Positions 22,342 through 29,707 of a stretch of 59,213 nucleotides of DNA are shown in pieces (position 1 is the first letter of the stretch; the number at the start of each line of letters is the position of its first letter). Source of the stretch: a virus; the IMG/VR virus record IMGVR_UViG_3300033145_001323, positions 1 through 59,213 of that record, one strand, 5' to 3'. The notes beneath the pieces were generated by a model, which saw only the letters and a list, made by a program, of their open reading frames with translations, did not search any database and had not been told where the DNA came from. The translations under genes and the position numbers were made by a program.

Positions 22342-22581
22342 TTATTTTATCCAAAACTTCCACCAATGTTTTTTCTTGTAATATCCGCAATTACCATCTT
22401 TGTTCATTTCAATGTCTTTTTCCATTTTACCCATATAATCTTGATAAATTATATTTGGGTAATTGGGATTTGATTTATCCGTTTCGTAGTGTGGAGCTTT
22501 AATCCAACATTCTGGATAGAAAAAGCCGATTCTATAATACTTGCAGTTTTTACAATGTAATTTTTTCATTATTATTTCCAT
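22342..22581 (-). CDS. Cys-rich small protein (79 aa)
   Basis: LHCKNCKYYRIGFFYPECWI then GNCGYYKKKHWWKFWIK, with four Cys that could bind zinc. An alternative ATG lies four codons in (22569). The start overlaps the 3' end of the upstream gene. Function unknown. Confidence 0.55.
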   Translation of the reverse strand: MEIIMKKLHCKNCKYYRIGFFYPECWIKAPHYETDKSNPNYPNIIYQDYMGKMEKDIEMNKDGNCGYYKKKHWWKFWIK

Positions 22582-22750
22582 TCATTGATTTTTTGCCTAA
22601 AATAACAAATGTAGTTTTAATTACTTCTTTTACTTCTTTCTCTGATAATTTCATTTTAGCACCATTGTCTGTTGTTTTTTTTACCAACTTACCCAATTCA
22701 TCTACAAATTTTTCACCTAATTGTTTTTGTTTCTTTTGTATTATTGTCAA
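22550..22750 (-). CDS. helical protein with TTG start (66 aa)
   Basis: TTG at 22750 is the likely start because AGGAGG lies 9 bp upstream and no ATG follows for 30 codons. The protein (KKQKQLGEKFVDELGKLVKK) is helical and basic. Not recognised. Confidence 0.5.
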   Translation of the reverse strand: MTIIQKKQKQLGEKFVDELGKLVKKTTDNGAKMKLSEKEVKEVIKTTFVILGKKSMNGNNNEKITL

Positions 22751-22768
22751 TTGTGTTCACCTCCTTTC

Positions 22769-23086
22769 TTATTTATTTAATGTAGGAATATTAAATTCAC
22801 TAATTGGTTTTTCCCCACAATGTAAATCACGCTCAATCCCTAATCCATATCCAACTTCAAGATTTTCCAATTCTTCTAACGAAAAACTACCCCACTCATC
22901 GCAATGGTCACCGAATAAGCTAGCATAACCAAAGAATATTTTTGTTTCTGGATTGTATTCGGTCGCAAACCAAGACTGACCACCACAAGGATTGAAAAAC
23001 TTGGCTACAACAATTGGGTCTTTTTTATCATCTTGACTACCAATTGTTTTAAATCTTTTTTCAATTGCTTTTGTCATTAATTTCAT
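22769..23086 (-). CDS. DUF2958-like protein (105 aa)
   Basis: The pattern VAKFFNPCGGQSWFATEY, FFGYASLFGDHCDEWGSFSL and EVGYGLGIERDLHCG matches DUF2958, a small domain common on plasmids and phages next to antirestriction genes; its function is unknown. ATG at 23086 is chosen from the AGGAGGTGACAATT leader. Confidence 0.8.
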   Translation of the reverse strand: MKLMTKAIEKRFKTIGSQDDKKDPIVVAKFFNPCGGQSWFATEYNPETKIFFGYASLFGDHCDEWGSFSLEELENLEVGYGLGIERDLHCGEKPISEFNIPTLNK

Positions 23087-23120
23087 AATTGTCACCTCCT
23101 CTCAATTTAAACTTTCTATG

Positions 23121-23147
23121 TTGCCAATTGTTATTTACAACTGGCAA
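23121..23147 (-). other. post-stop hairpin (11 bp, G-U in RNA)
   Basis: TTGCCAGTTGT/ACAATTGGCAA on the minus strand, 10 bp after the stop of the 70-aa gene. Confidence 0.5.
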
Positions 23148-23156
23148 TAACAGAGT

Positions 23157-23369
23157 TTAAAGATTGAAATGTGAAGCCCATTGGTCTAATTCCTCTAATC
23201 TTTCTCTAATTTCAATGTCTTTGTTATTTTGCCCATAATGGTTATATCCCTTTTTGACCAATTTACAGGTTAAAACAAACAATTCTTTTTGACCAAAATT
23301 CTCCCATATTCCCCCTTTCTTTTTTGCTTTTTCAATCATTTTCTCTTTGAAATTTTTTAATGTAATCAT
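23157..23369 (-). CDS. hypothetical phage protein (70 aa)
   Basis: MITLKNFKEKMIEKAKKKGG, IWENFGQKELFVLTCKLV, GYNHYG. The pattern is reminiscent of a small conserved plasmid/phage protein of unknown role. ATG at 23369 follows AGGAGGTGACAATT. Confidence 0.6.
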   Translation of the reverse strand: MITLKNFKEKMIEKAKKKGGIWENFGQKELFVLTCKLVKKGYNHYGQNNKDIEIRERLEELDQWASHFNL

Positions 23370-23384
23370 AATTGTCACCTCCTT

Positions 23385-23549
23385 TTATAAACTTTTTTTA
23401 AGTTCCTCAACAATGTAATCCATTGCATTATCTTGCTCAATTGTATTTTCTAAATCCAATTCACAAATATAATCAGTTAACACTACCCTAACTTGACCAA
23501 TGACATCATCTAAATCTTGTTCAATTTGGTCTTTTAATATTTTTTTCAT
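23385..23549 (-). CDS. acidic helical protein (54 aa)
   Basis: MKKILKDQIEQDLDDVIGQV, ending in MDYIVEELKKSL. A GGGAGGTGA site precedes it. Not recognised. Confidence 0.55.
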   Translation of the reverse strand: MKKILKDQIEQDLDDVIGQVRVVLTDYICELDLENTIEQDNAMDYIVEELKKSL

Positions 23550-23591
23550 TGTTTTTCACCTCCCATCTTTAATTACTTAAGTCCTAAATCA

Positions 23592-23627
23592 ATGACACGA
23601 TCGCATCCCTGAATACAATCGTGTCAT
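23592..23627 (-). other. post-stop hairpin (perfect 10 bp)
   Basis: ATGACACGAT/ATCGTGTCAT, 5 bp after the stop of the 62-aa gene. Confidence 0.55.
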
Positions 23628-23631
23628 CTGT

Positions 23632-23820
23632 TTAAGATTTAACAATCTTGATTTTTTTTCCACTTTTAACATACTTTTTAATTAGTTTTTTCCCTTCTGT
23701 CACCCAGCATTGCTTTTCGTAGTCGTAACCTAAAATCAATCTGCCATAGGGTTTAACAGATTGATTAAAAACAAGAATTGTACCATCTTTTTGAATGTAA
23801 AAATCTGGTGATGTTCTCAT
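23632..23820 (-). CDS. small beta-rich protein (62 aa)
   Basis: MRTSPDFYIQKDGTILVFNQ, then SVKPYGRLILGYDYEKQCWV and a basic end. Two bases separate it from the upstream gene. Not recognised. Confidence 0.55.
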   Translation of the reverse strand: MRTSPDFYIQKDGTILVFNQSVKPYGRLILGYDYEKQCWVTEGKKLIKKYVKSGKKIKIVKS

Positions 23821-23822
23821 AA

Positions 23823-24008
23823 TTAGTCCTCCATAATTGTTTCGTTAATTATATTTCTAATTTCATTGTCAGCTCCTTCCCATGTGTCCCATAAAATAGA
23901 GGGTAATTTTTCAATTACTGTTCCCTTAATATCTTCATCATCATTTTTCATTGCTTCTCTTGTTAATTGACGAACCAATTTAATATTTTTCTTACCTATT
24001 GTTCGCAT
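23823..24008 (-). CDS. hypothetical protein (61 aa)
   Basis: MRTIGKKNIKLVRQLTREAM, then acidic residues (KNDDEDIKGTVIEKL). First gene after the dyad-bearing hairpin at 24043-24093. Not recognised. Confidence 0.5.
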   Translation of the reverse strand: MRTIGKKNIKLVRQLTREAMKNDDEDIKGTVIEKLPSILWDTWEGADNEIRNIINETIMED

Positions 24009-24042
24009 TTAATTGTTAAGTTACAGGGATACTTTGTTTACC

Positions 24043-24093
24043 CATTCAATGTATATGCTGTGCACCAATGTGCATAAGAACATACATTGAATG
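24043..24093. promoter_or_regulatory. 12-bp hairpin presenting GTGCAC dyad copy 6 in its loop
   Basis: CATTCAATGTAT (24043-24054) and ATACATTGAATG (24082-24093) pair perfectly and enclose GTGCAC-CAAT-GTGCAT (24060-24075). The 24009-24339 gap also holds the DnaA-box promoter and the hairpin at 24288-24329. Confidence 0.65.
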
Positions 24094-24216
24094 ACTAAAT
24101 GATTTTTCTGTTTTGCTTTATGTTTTGCCTTGCTTTGCTTTGCTTGCTCTCTTATCGGCTCATTTTGGGGCGTTTGGGGCTTGTTTTGGCGTTTCTGTGG
24201 CTCTTTTTTACTGTTT

Positions 24217-24258
24217 ATTATATTCTATCACAACCCTCAAAATCTGTCCTGTGGATAA
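24217..24258 (-). promoter_or_regulatory. TATAAT with upstream DnaA box
   Basis: TATAAT (24217-24222, minus) lies 27 bp from a perfect TTATCCACA box (24250-24258). No good -35 is visible. The spacing is half a helical turn off from the other boxes, so activity is less sure. Confidence 0.4.
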
Positions 24259-24287
24259 CTTTTTGTCAGCAATTAATAACAATAACA

Positions 24288-24329
24288 AGTTAGATAATTA
24301 ATTAGTATCGGATAATCAATTATCTAACT
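24288..24329 (-). other. post-stop hairpin (perfect 12 bp)
   Basis: AGTTAGATAATT/AATTATCTAACT, 11 bp after the stop of the 150-aa gene. Confidence 0.55.
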
Positions 24330-24339
24330 AATATTGCAA

Positions 24340-24792
24340 TTACTTTTCGTATTCTTTTATTTTTTCCCATAGTTCCTTATCGTATATTTCATCCCATTGC
24401 ATGTCTTCTTTAAAACATCTTCCACCGCCCACGCATTCAATCTCAAATGCTTTTTCCTCTCCCAATTTCTCTTTCAATTCCTCTCCATAACTTGATGAAT
24501 GACTCCTATCAATTACGCCTTCCTCTCCATCTGTATTTCTTACAAATTCAATCCAATCATCAAGCCCATCTTCTGTTTGTCCATCTTCAATTGCACCTTT
24601 CCAAAACTCTCTCATATTCTCTGGATCAAAATAACTTTCTACCCTTTCATTGTATTCATCCTCATCCATTGGAGACATTACACTCCCTGTGGCTCCTTTG
24701 AATTTTTTTGTCTCAAAAAACAGATAATCAAGAAAATAGTATTCATTGTCTATTCTCCCAATTAATATGCCATACTTAATTTCTTTCCTCAT
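24340..24792 (-). CDS. acidic hypothetical protein (150 aa)
   Basis: MRKEIKYGILIGRIDNEYYF, then a strongly acidic body (SPMDEDEYNERVESYFDPEN). ATG at 24792 is preferred over an upstream TTG because of the shared AATTATGAG leader. Not recognised; acidity would fit a DNA mimic, as composition only. Confidence 0.55.
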   Translation of the reverse strand: MRKEIKYGILIGRIDNEYYFLDYLFFETKKFKGATGSVMSPMDEDEYNERVESYFDPENMREFWKGAIEDGQTEDGLDDWIEFVRNTDGEEGVIDRSHSSSYGEELKEKLGEEKAFEIECVGGGRCFKEDMQWDEIYDKELWEKIKEYEK

Positions 24793-24833
24793 AATTGTTA
24801 AAGTGCCGATACTCACCAATTAAACTCTCAATT

Positions 24834-24865
24834 GATAATACAATAAGCCATCCAATTGTATTATC
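24834..24865 (-). other. post-stop hairpin (perfect 11 bp)
   Basis: GATAATACAAT/ATTGTATTATC, 16 bp after the stop of the 50-aa gene. Confidence 0.55.
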
Positions 24866-24880
24866 TATAAAAATTCAATG

Positions 24881-25033
24881 TTATTTTTTATGATTTATTA
24901 CTTGATATACTTTCCCATAATCATTGTCATTTCTGTTCTGGCTTCTGGCATACCAAATACCATCCTCATTGCCTTCCCATATAACAAATCCCTTTTTAAT
25001 AGCTGTATTGTAATTGATTTTGTCTATTTTCAT
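24881..25033 (-). CDS. hypothetical protein (50 aa)
   Basis: MKIDKINYNTAIKKGFVIWE, then EDGIWYARSQNRNDNDYG. Its ATG overlaps the TGA of the zinc-ribbon gene upstream (25030-25033). Not recognised. Confidence 0.55.
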   Translation of the reverse strand: MKIDKINYNTAIKKGFVIWEGNEDGIWYARSQNRNDNDYGKVYQVINHKK

Positions 25034-25257
25034 TGATTTATCACCTCCACTTCTGGTTTACCACTTTGTTTTGTATAATATTTTTTAACTGGCTTTAATG
25101 TCGTTCCGCACAATTTACAAACATCTGAATTATACAATGCTTTATCTAATGTTCCTCCATTGCATTTTGGATTTGGGCAACGAACTTCATCTCCATTGCT
25201 ATAAACCTTTTTTGGCTTACCATTGAGCCACATTCTAATTGTTGGTGCTTTTTTCAT
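25030..25257 (-). CDS. zinc-ribbon protein (75 aa)
   Basis: VRCPNPKCNGGTLDKA and VCKLCGTTLKP form a four-Cys ribbon (CxxxxC and CxxC) after a basic N-terminus. It is the first gene after the promoter at 25284-25320. Confidence 0.65.
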   Translation of the reverse strand: MKKAPTIRMWLNGKPKKVYSNGDEVRCPNPKCNGGTLDKALYNSDVCKLCGTTLKPVKKYYTKQSGKPEVEVINQ

Positions 25258-25283
25258 ATCATAACCTCCTTTTTTACTCTTTC

Positions 25284-25320
25284 ATTATAACACAGAAAAA
25301 TGATTTTTCCCTGTGGATAA
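25284..25320 (-). promoter_or_regulatory. extended -10 promoter with abutting DnaA box
   Basis: TGTTATAAT (TATAAT at 25284-25289) has no TTGACA. A perfect TTATCCACA box (25312-25320) lies 22 bp upstream and touches the -35 position. Confidence 0.6.
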
Positions 25321-25347
25321 CTTTTGGCTTTCAATTGGATATTATTT

Positions 25348-25364
25348 GTGCACCATTGGTGCAC
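25348..25364. promoter_or_regulatory. GTGCAC dyad, copy 7 (5-bp spacer)
   Basis: GTGCAC-CATTG-GTGCAC, upstream of the promoter at 25284-25320. Confidence 0.65.
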
Positions 25365-25390
25365 TCATTTTTGCCGCCCAATTAAACTCC

Positions 25391-25529
25391 CTACAAAAAG
25401 CAAACAAAATTGTATCGTATAGCATTAAATACATTGAGAAGGGTGGGGACAGTCATCCCCACATTCTCCCCGAATAGTTTTAATTGGAGAATGTTTCGAC
25501 AGCTTCCTTCCATTGTTTGCTCTTTGTAG
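25391..25529 (-). ncRNA. multi-stem structured RNA candidate
   Basis: A 16-bp closing stem with one mismatch joins 25391-25407 (CTACAAA-a-AGCAAACAA) to 25513-25529. Inside are a GTGGGGA/TCCCCAC hairpin (25443-25462) and an ACATTCTCC/GGAGAATGT hairpin (25461-25494), partly alternative to one another. G/C content is above the surroundings. It fills the 25365-25609 gap, which has no gene. Confidence 0.55.
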
Positions 25530-25609
25530 AGAATTAAATAATTCCCTTATGTTTGCCAACCAAATCAATTAACCTAGTATAATTTATTGATTGGCAACAC
25601 ATAAACTAA

Positions 25610-25867
25610 TTATAATTCCACCCCATCCAATGCTTTATCTAATAATTCGGTATTCAATTCTCCCATCATTTCAATCGCTTTCTTCATTACTGCCATAAAC
25701 TCATTGGCGAACTCAGTATTTTGATTTCCATAAGCACCCCAATTGATTGTCCATCTTTCATTAAGAAGGTATAAATCAATTTTTACCAATGGAGCTTTAT
25801 TAACATCGGGTAGTGTGTATAATTGGATACTGGTATCAAATTTATCCACTTTAATATCATATTTCAT
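25610..25867 (-). CDS. hypothetical protein (85 aa)
   Basis: MKYDIKVDKFDTSIQLYTLP, then ERWTINWGAYGNQNTEFANE and a helical end. The pattern of a beta sheet then helix is reminiscent of small phage proteins. Not recognised. Confidence 0.55.
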   Translation of the reverse strand: MKYDIKVDKFDTSIQLYTLPDVNKAPLVKIDLYLLNERWTINWGAYGNQNTEFANEFMAVMKKAIEMMGELNTELLDKALDGVEL

Positions 25868-26034
25868 TGATTTTACTAGGTATTAAGAACTTAATTTTAT
25901 ACCCCAATTTTACCATTCTATCAAGTTGTCAATTGTCCACCCATTTTCAATTAATATAAACAATTCAGTTATATTAAATAGCTATTTCAAATAATCAATC
26001 AGCAAGTAATAATCAATGTAATTTGCCGCCCATT

Positions 26035-26613
26035 TTATAAAACTCCCCAATCGTAATCATCAACATATCTAATAGCAATGTCATCTCCTCGCTTTAATGC
26101 TAATACCGATTGCTCAAAACTTCTTCCTGTCCCTTTCAATTCCTTGGTTTTGCCACCCATTTCAATCATAATCCCTTCCCCTATATAACTACTCCTCAAG
26201 AACTTACAATGGATTATAATGCTTTTCTTCATTGCTCTTCTGAACTTTCTTTTTTTGTTTTTTCGTTCTTGTTCTCTTTTTCTATCCTCACCCTCTAAAT
26301 CTTCACCCAAACACTCCCCCATCCCCTCATACCCCAAAACGCCAAGCATATTATCGTTTAATCCTGTAAACATCATTATATCGCCATTTTTAGCCCTTCC
26401 TGCCCTCTTTTTAATGGTTATCTTGGGTATTTTAGACCCTAATAATCCAATTATCCGCTTAACTGTGCCAACTTGCAATCGGTTATCATATAAGAAATCA
26501 GATATATCACTCCTTAGCAATTGATTTTTATATTCTATCTCCGATTGAAATGGAATATCCGATATTTCCATTTCCGATCGCCTCCCGAACTCCTTAAATA
26601 TTTTTATTTTCAT
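26035..26613 (-). CDS. hypothetical protein (192 aa)
   Basis: MKIKIFKEFGRRSEMEISDI, then GTVKRIIGLLGSKIPKITIK, and a basic middle (KREQERKNKKRKFRRAMKKS). The ATG at 26613 is preferred to an upstream TTG. A copy of the dispersed palindrome (26547-26574) lies in its 5' coding part. Not recognised. Confidence 0.5.
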   Translation of the reverse strand: MKIKIFKEFGRRSEMEISDIPFQSEIEYKNQLLRSDISDFLYDNRLQVGTVKRIIGLLGSKIPKITIKKRAGRAKNGDIMMFTGLNDNMLGVLGYEGMGECLGEDLEGEDRKREQERKNKKRKFRRAMKKSIIIHCKFLRSSYIGEGIMIEMGGKTKELKGTGRSFEQSVLALKRGDDIAIRYVDDYDWGVL

Positions 26614-26639
26614 TGTTTTTATGCAGATTAGCAATTTTT

Positions 26640-26900
26640 CAATTGGCTTACATAAGCCATTCAATTATTGGCTTGATATAACCCCACAAAATTGGACACC
26701 AATGGCTTAACTGTGCCATTGATTTGTCCAGATAATTGCAAAAAACTTAAAATTCATCAAAAACAATGCAATTATCTTTTATTTTTGAAGTATAAAATTA
26801 AACAATGGCTTAGCAAAGCCAATTGACTGTTGTTATTTTTATACTTTACGGAAGCAATTACATTAAAAGCAATTGAAAATTGCTTTCCTTATTACTTACC
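26640..26900 (-). other. cluster of five hairpins in a 460-bp gap
   Basis: In order: GGCTTA-CA-TAAGCC, CAATGGC/GCCATTG inside TGGACA/TGTCCA, a perfect 11-bp AGATAATTGCA/TGCAATTATCT (26730-26777), AAGTATAAA/TTTATACTT enclosing GGCTT/AAGCC, and AAAGCAATT-GAA-AATTGCTTT. No gene is present between 26614 and 27073. Confidence 0.5.
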
Positions 26901-26981
26901 GATTACCAACCTGCTGATTGATTATTCTATTATCAATGAACGCCTATCTGTTTATCTCTCGCTCTCCTGTGTTATAACTTT

Positions 26982-27018
26982 ATTATAACATAGAAAATAA
27001 ATATCTCCCTGTGGATAA
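26982..27018 (-). promoter_or_regulatory. extended -10 promoter with abutting DnaA box
   Basis: TGTTATAAT (26982-26987) with a TTATCCACA box at 27010-27018. The 22-bp geometry is identical to that at 25284-25320. Confidence 0.6.
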
Positions 27019-27073
27019 CTTTCGGCATTCAATTACATGTCATTAATTACTCAATTTGCCAGTCGCCTACAAT

Positions 27074-27529
27074 TTACACCGACAATTCAATTCCATGTTT
27101 ATTTAACAATCCCCTCGCTCTCTCAATGTCCAATTCCTTTTGCTCTTTTTCTGCCTTATCGTTAATTGATTTTAGCATTTTATCTGCCTCGTCTTTCATT
27201 ACATTGTTTAAATCCGTATAATCGTCAATTGATCTGTTTGCCATAAACCTCTCAAAAAACAATTGAGTATTCTCTGGCTCTTCAAAATATGTCTGGAAAA
27301 ATCCGAATTGATTATAATGTGCAATGTAGCCACAATGTAAATGCAGATGCTCGTACAATCGTTTTGTAAAATGTCGGAATAGAATTGGGATTGTATTCCC
27401 ATATTTGTCCTGCTCAACCTCTCCTTTGCTAATTGCTAAATGCTTCAGAAAAGCAATCCAATTCTTTAAAACCAATTGCTTTTCTTTAACTGTCATGAAC
27501 TCAACTTCCTTAAATTGATATTTTATCAT
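27074..27529 (-). CDS. hypothetical protein (151 aa)
   Basis: MIKYQFKEVEFMTVKEKQLV, with KRLYEHLHLHCGYIAHYNQF, NTQLFFERF and a coiled end. It looks like an alpha-helical phage protein seen near antirestriction genes, of unknown role. A GCTAATT/AATTAGC hairpin lies in its leader. Confidence 0.55.
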   Translation of the reverse strand: MIKYQFKEVEFMTVKEKQLVLKNWIAFLKHLAISKGEVEQDKYGNTIPILFRHFTKRLYEHLHLHCGYIAHYNQFGFFQTYFEEPENTQLFFERFMANRSIDDYTDLNNVMKDEADKMLKSINDKAEKEQKELDIERARGLLNKHGIELSV

Positions 27530-27633
27530 AATTGTATCTTTCTCGAACCGCTAATTGAATAATTAGCGACTGGCATAAGCGACTCGCAAATTAAGTAATT
27601 ATCCCCTCATCCGACCAATTGCTATTGTTATTT

Positions 27634-27861
27634 TTAATTGCTGTTTGGGAAGTATTCCTTAATAAATTTCCCCCAACAATTGTCACAATACTCATTTGAA
27701 AATTCATTATTACAATTAACCATATCATCCAATTGAACTCCACAATCCTCACAGAATTTTCCTTTGTTTATAAGACTAGCTTCAATTGCTCTAACCTCTT
27801 CTGGATAATCAATTGTAAATCCAATATCCATGATAATTTCTTTTAATTGCTTATCTAACAT
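27634..27861 (-). CDS. zinc-ribbon protein (75 aa)
   Basis: A helical N-terminus (LDKQLKEIIMDIGFTIDYPE) then FCEDCGVQLDDMVNC and YCDNCWGKF, a zinc ribbon. Function unknown. Confidence 0.65.
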   Translation of the reverse strand: MLDKQLKEIIMDIGFTIDYPEEVRAIEASLINKGKFCEDCGVQLDDMVNCNNEFSNEYCDNCWGKFIKEYFPNSN

Positions 27862-28028
27862 AATTATATCCTTTCTTCAGCCACCAATTAATTATTAATA
27901 ACAATTGATCTGGCAACTGATCGGATAAGGTGATTTATCTATTTAATTGACAATGTGCTTCTTAACTCCTCATTCTTGCCACCAATTGATTACTCTAATT
28001 ACTTAGTGGCAATATTAAAAGTTAATTG

Positions 28029-28056
28029 GAAACGGAAATATTCGATATTTCGTTTC
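28029..28056 (-). other. post-stop hairpin (12 bp with bulge), member of a dispersed palindrome family
   Basis: GAAACG-g-AAATAT / ATATTT-CGTTTC overlaps the stop codon of the 61-aa gene. Relatives lie at 26547-26574, 28411-28438 and 31202-31227. Confidence 0.55.
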
Positions 28057-28240
28057 AATTGACCCCGCAAAATTCCCTACATTCTTCAATTGACATCTCA
28101 TCGCCTCCGCAATCGCTGATAAAATCTTCTAAATTATTATGATATTCTGCTGCCATCTCAATTGCTTCTTTCTCACCATATCCCTTACAATCCACCATTA
28201 CATTGATAAAGTTTTCTTTTGTGTTCAATTGTTTTTTCAT
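28055..28240 (-). CDS. acidic UBA-like small protein (61 aa)
   Basis: MKKQLNTKENFINVMVDCKG, YGEKEAIEMAAEYHNN, CGGDEMSIEECREFCGVN. A three-helix pattern resembling a UBA-type fold; the last 20 residues hold four Cys in total. An AGGAGGTGA site precedes it. Function unknown. Confidence 0.5.
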   Translation of the reverse strand: MKKQLNTKENFINVMVDCKGYGEKEAIEMAAEYHNNLEDFISDCGGDEMSIEECREFCGVN

Positions 28241-28266
28241 AATTTATCACCTCCTTTTTTATTTTT

Positions 28267-28303
28267 ATTATAACACGAAAAACAGATTTTCTCCTGTGGA
28301 TAA
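28267..28303 (-). promoter_or_regulatory. extended -10 promoter with abutting DnaA box
   Basis: TGTTATAAT (28267-28272) and TTATCCACA (28295-28303), third copy of the 22-bp geometry. It would drive the 61-aa gene. Confidence 0.6.
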
Positions 28304-28318
28304 CCTTTATGTTCAATT

Positions 28319-28334
28319 GTGCACCTGTGTGCAC
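28319..28334. promoter_or_regulatory. GTGCAC dyad, copy 8
   Basis: GTGCAC-CTGT-GTGCAC, followed directly by CAAT, just upstream of the promoter at 28267-28303. Confidence 0.6.
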
Positions 28335-28410
28335 CAATTAGGAAATAGCTTTAATTATCTTTGTTTAGCTAATTATTAATTGATTAATAACTTGATAAAC
28401 AAAACAATTA

Positions 28411-28438
28411 GAAATGAAATATCAAATATTTCTATTTC
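28411..28438. repeat. dispersed palindrome, copy in gap
   Basis: GAAAT-GAAATAT / ATATTTC-ATTTC with a short loop. It lies in the 28241-28717 gap with the promoter, the dyad and the iterons. Confidence 0.45.
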
Positions 28439-28553
28439 AATTGATTTTTGGCTTTAATTATGCTATTTAATTGCTTAATTTGCTTCTTTAATTGTATTTT
28501 TTAATTTGTTCCTTTAATTAGGATCTTCCCTTTTTCATAATCCAATTGTTTTC

Positions 28554-28589
28554 TGTGAAACTTCAAAAATCTGTGAAACTCTGTGAAAC
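28554..28589 (+). repeat. three TGTGAAAC iterons
   Basis: TGTGAAAC at 28554-28561, 28572-28579 and 28582-28589, mostly followed by T. A second set of three lies at 29825-29896. Confidence 0.5.
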
Positions 28590-28717
28590 ACCCAGGCTCT
28601 AAAATATGCGATTGAATAACTGCCCCCAATCCAAAAAATACATTTTTGCAAATGTTTTTTATTTCTTATTATATCCCGCCAACCCGCCGCCGTTATCTGT
28701 AAAGATAATCGGATATA

Positions 28718-29098
28718 TTATAACTCAACAGGTTCCCACTTCAAGAAGAAAGTACTTCCCTGTCTTTTGATAGCTCTTTTTTTTATCCCTAACACCGTCA
28801 AGACGGTATTAATAGCGGTCAAATCCCCGTTGCTATGTCCTGCCTTTCTACTCGTTGGCAACTCTAATATTTCGGCTTCTTTTTTAACTACTCGTAAAAT
28901 AGGCGTCCCGTAGTGTGATAGCGTTAGCGTTCCTTCTTTGCTTATATTTCCCTCAAATCTTGGTTTTTCTGGGTTTCCATTATATAAAACAGAAGACGCT
29001 TCTTTATGTTGTCGGTAGTTTTTAATGTGGCTTGTTAGCTGTCCCGCAAGTGATAAATCACGAACTGCAAAAGTTTTTTGTTTTTTGTTTTTACTCAT
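28718..29098 (-). CDS. hypothetical basic protein between iteron clusters (126 aa)
   Basis: MSKNKKQKTFAVRDLSLAGQ, with LTLSHYGTPILRVV, SNGDLTAINTVLTVLGI and a basic end. No family recognised. It lies between the two TGTGAAAC clusters, so an initiator or regulator role is possible by position only. It is somewhat richer in G/C than its neighbours. Confidence 0.55.
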   Translation of the reverse strand: MSKNKKQKTFAVRDLSLAGQLTSHIKNYRQHKEASSVLYNGNPEKPRFEGNISKEGTLTLSHYGTPILRVVKKEAEILELPTSRKAGHSNGDLTAINTVLTVLGIKKRAIKRQGSTFFLKWEPVEL

Positions 29099-29201
29099 TT
29101 TTTTATAATAGTCATTAAAAAATTAATAAACTGATAACGGCGGATCGGCGGACTAACGGGATATAATAAGATAACAGGACGAAACGGCAAGCGATCAAAT
29201 A

Positions 29202-29327
29202 CTAATAAATAACTGCATAAACTTGAAAGAATAACCACTTAATAACTACACCATAAAACCAAACACAAACCCCCGCCGATACAAATATAACTACAACCCC
29301 GATTTTCTTTTTTGTTTTTAACTTCAT
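29202..29327 (-). CDS. single-pass membrane peptide (41 aa)
   Basis: MKLKTKKKIGVVVIFVSAGV, one hydrophobic segment of about 20 residues after a basic N-terminus. Its ATG overlaps the TGA of the upstream gene (29324-29327). Confidence 0.5.
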   Translation of the reverse strand: MKLKTKKKIGVVVIFVSAGVCVWFYGVVIKWLFFQVYAVIY

Positions 29328-29515
29328 AATAACCCCACTTCCTCATTTAGTTTTAAAAACTCTATCGCCTCGTCTGTGCTTAGATATTCCGTAAGGGTTA
29401 TTGTCTTGACTTCTGGGTGTTTAATGGTCATATATTTTCTATATGCTTTCTTTTCTAACTCTTCAAATCTCTTGACTTTTTTTAACAAAACCTTTGGCTT
29501 AAAATGTTTTAACAT
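29324..29515 (-). CDS. small basic protein (63 aa)
   Basis: MLKHFKPKVLLKKVKRFEEL, then an alpha/beta end with LTEYLSTDEAIEFLKLNEE. Not recognised. Confidence 0.5.
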   Translation of the reverse strand: MLKHFKPKVLLKKVKRFEELEKKAYRKYMTIKHPEVKTITLTEYLSTDEAIEFLKLNEEVGLL

Positions 29516-29707
29516 AATCTTATAAACTAAAAAGCAATAAATATTTTTTGATAACTTGCCGTTGCTTTTTAGTTTTGTTTTAACTTGGTCGCTTATCGTT
29601 CCGCCCTGTTTTTTTATATTGTCAAGGTTCTCTGTTTTTGGAGTATATCAGACCCCCGTCCCATTACTGCTTATTATAGCATTTTAAAAAATACAACACA
29701 AGCAAAG

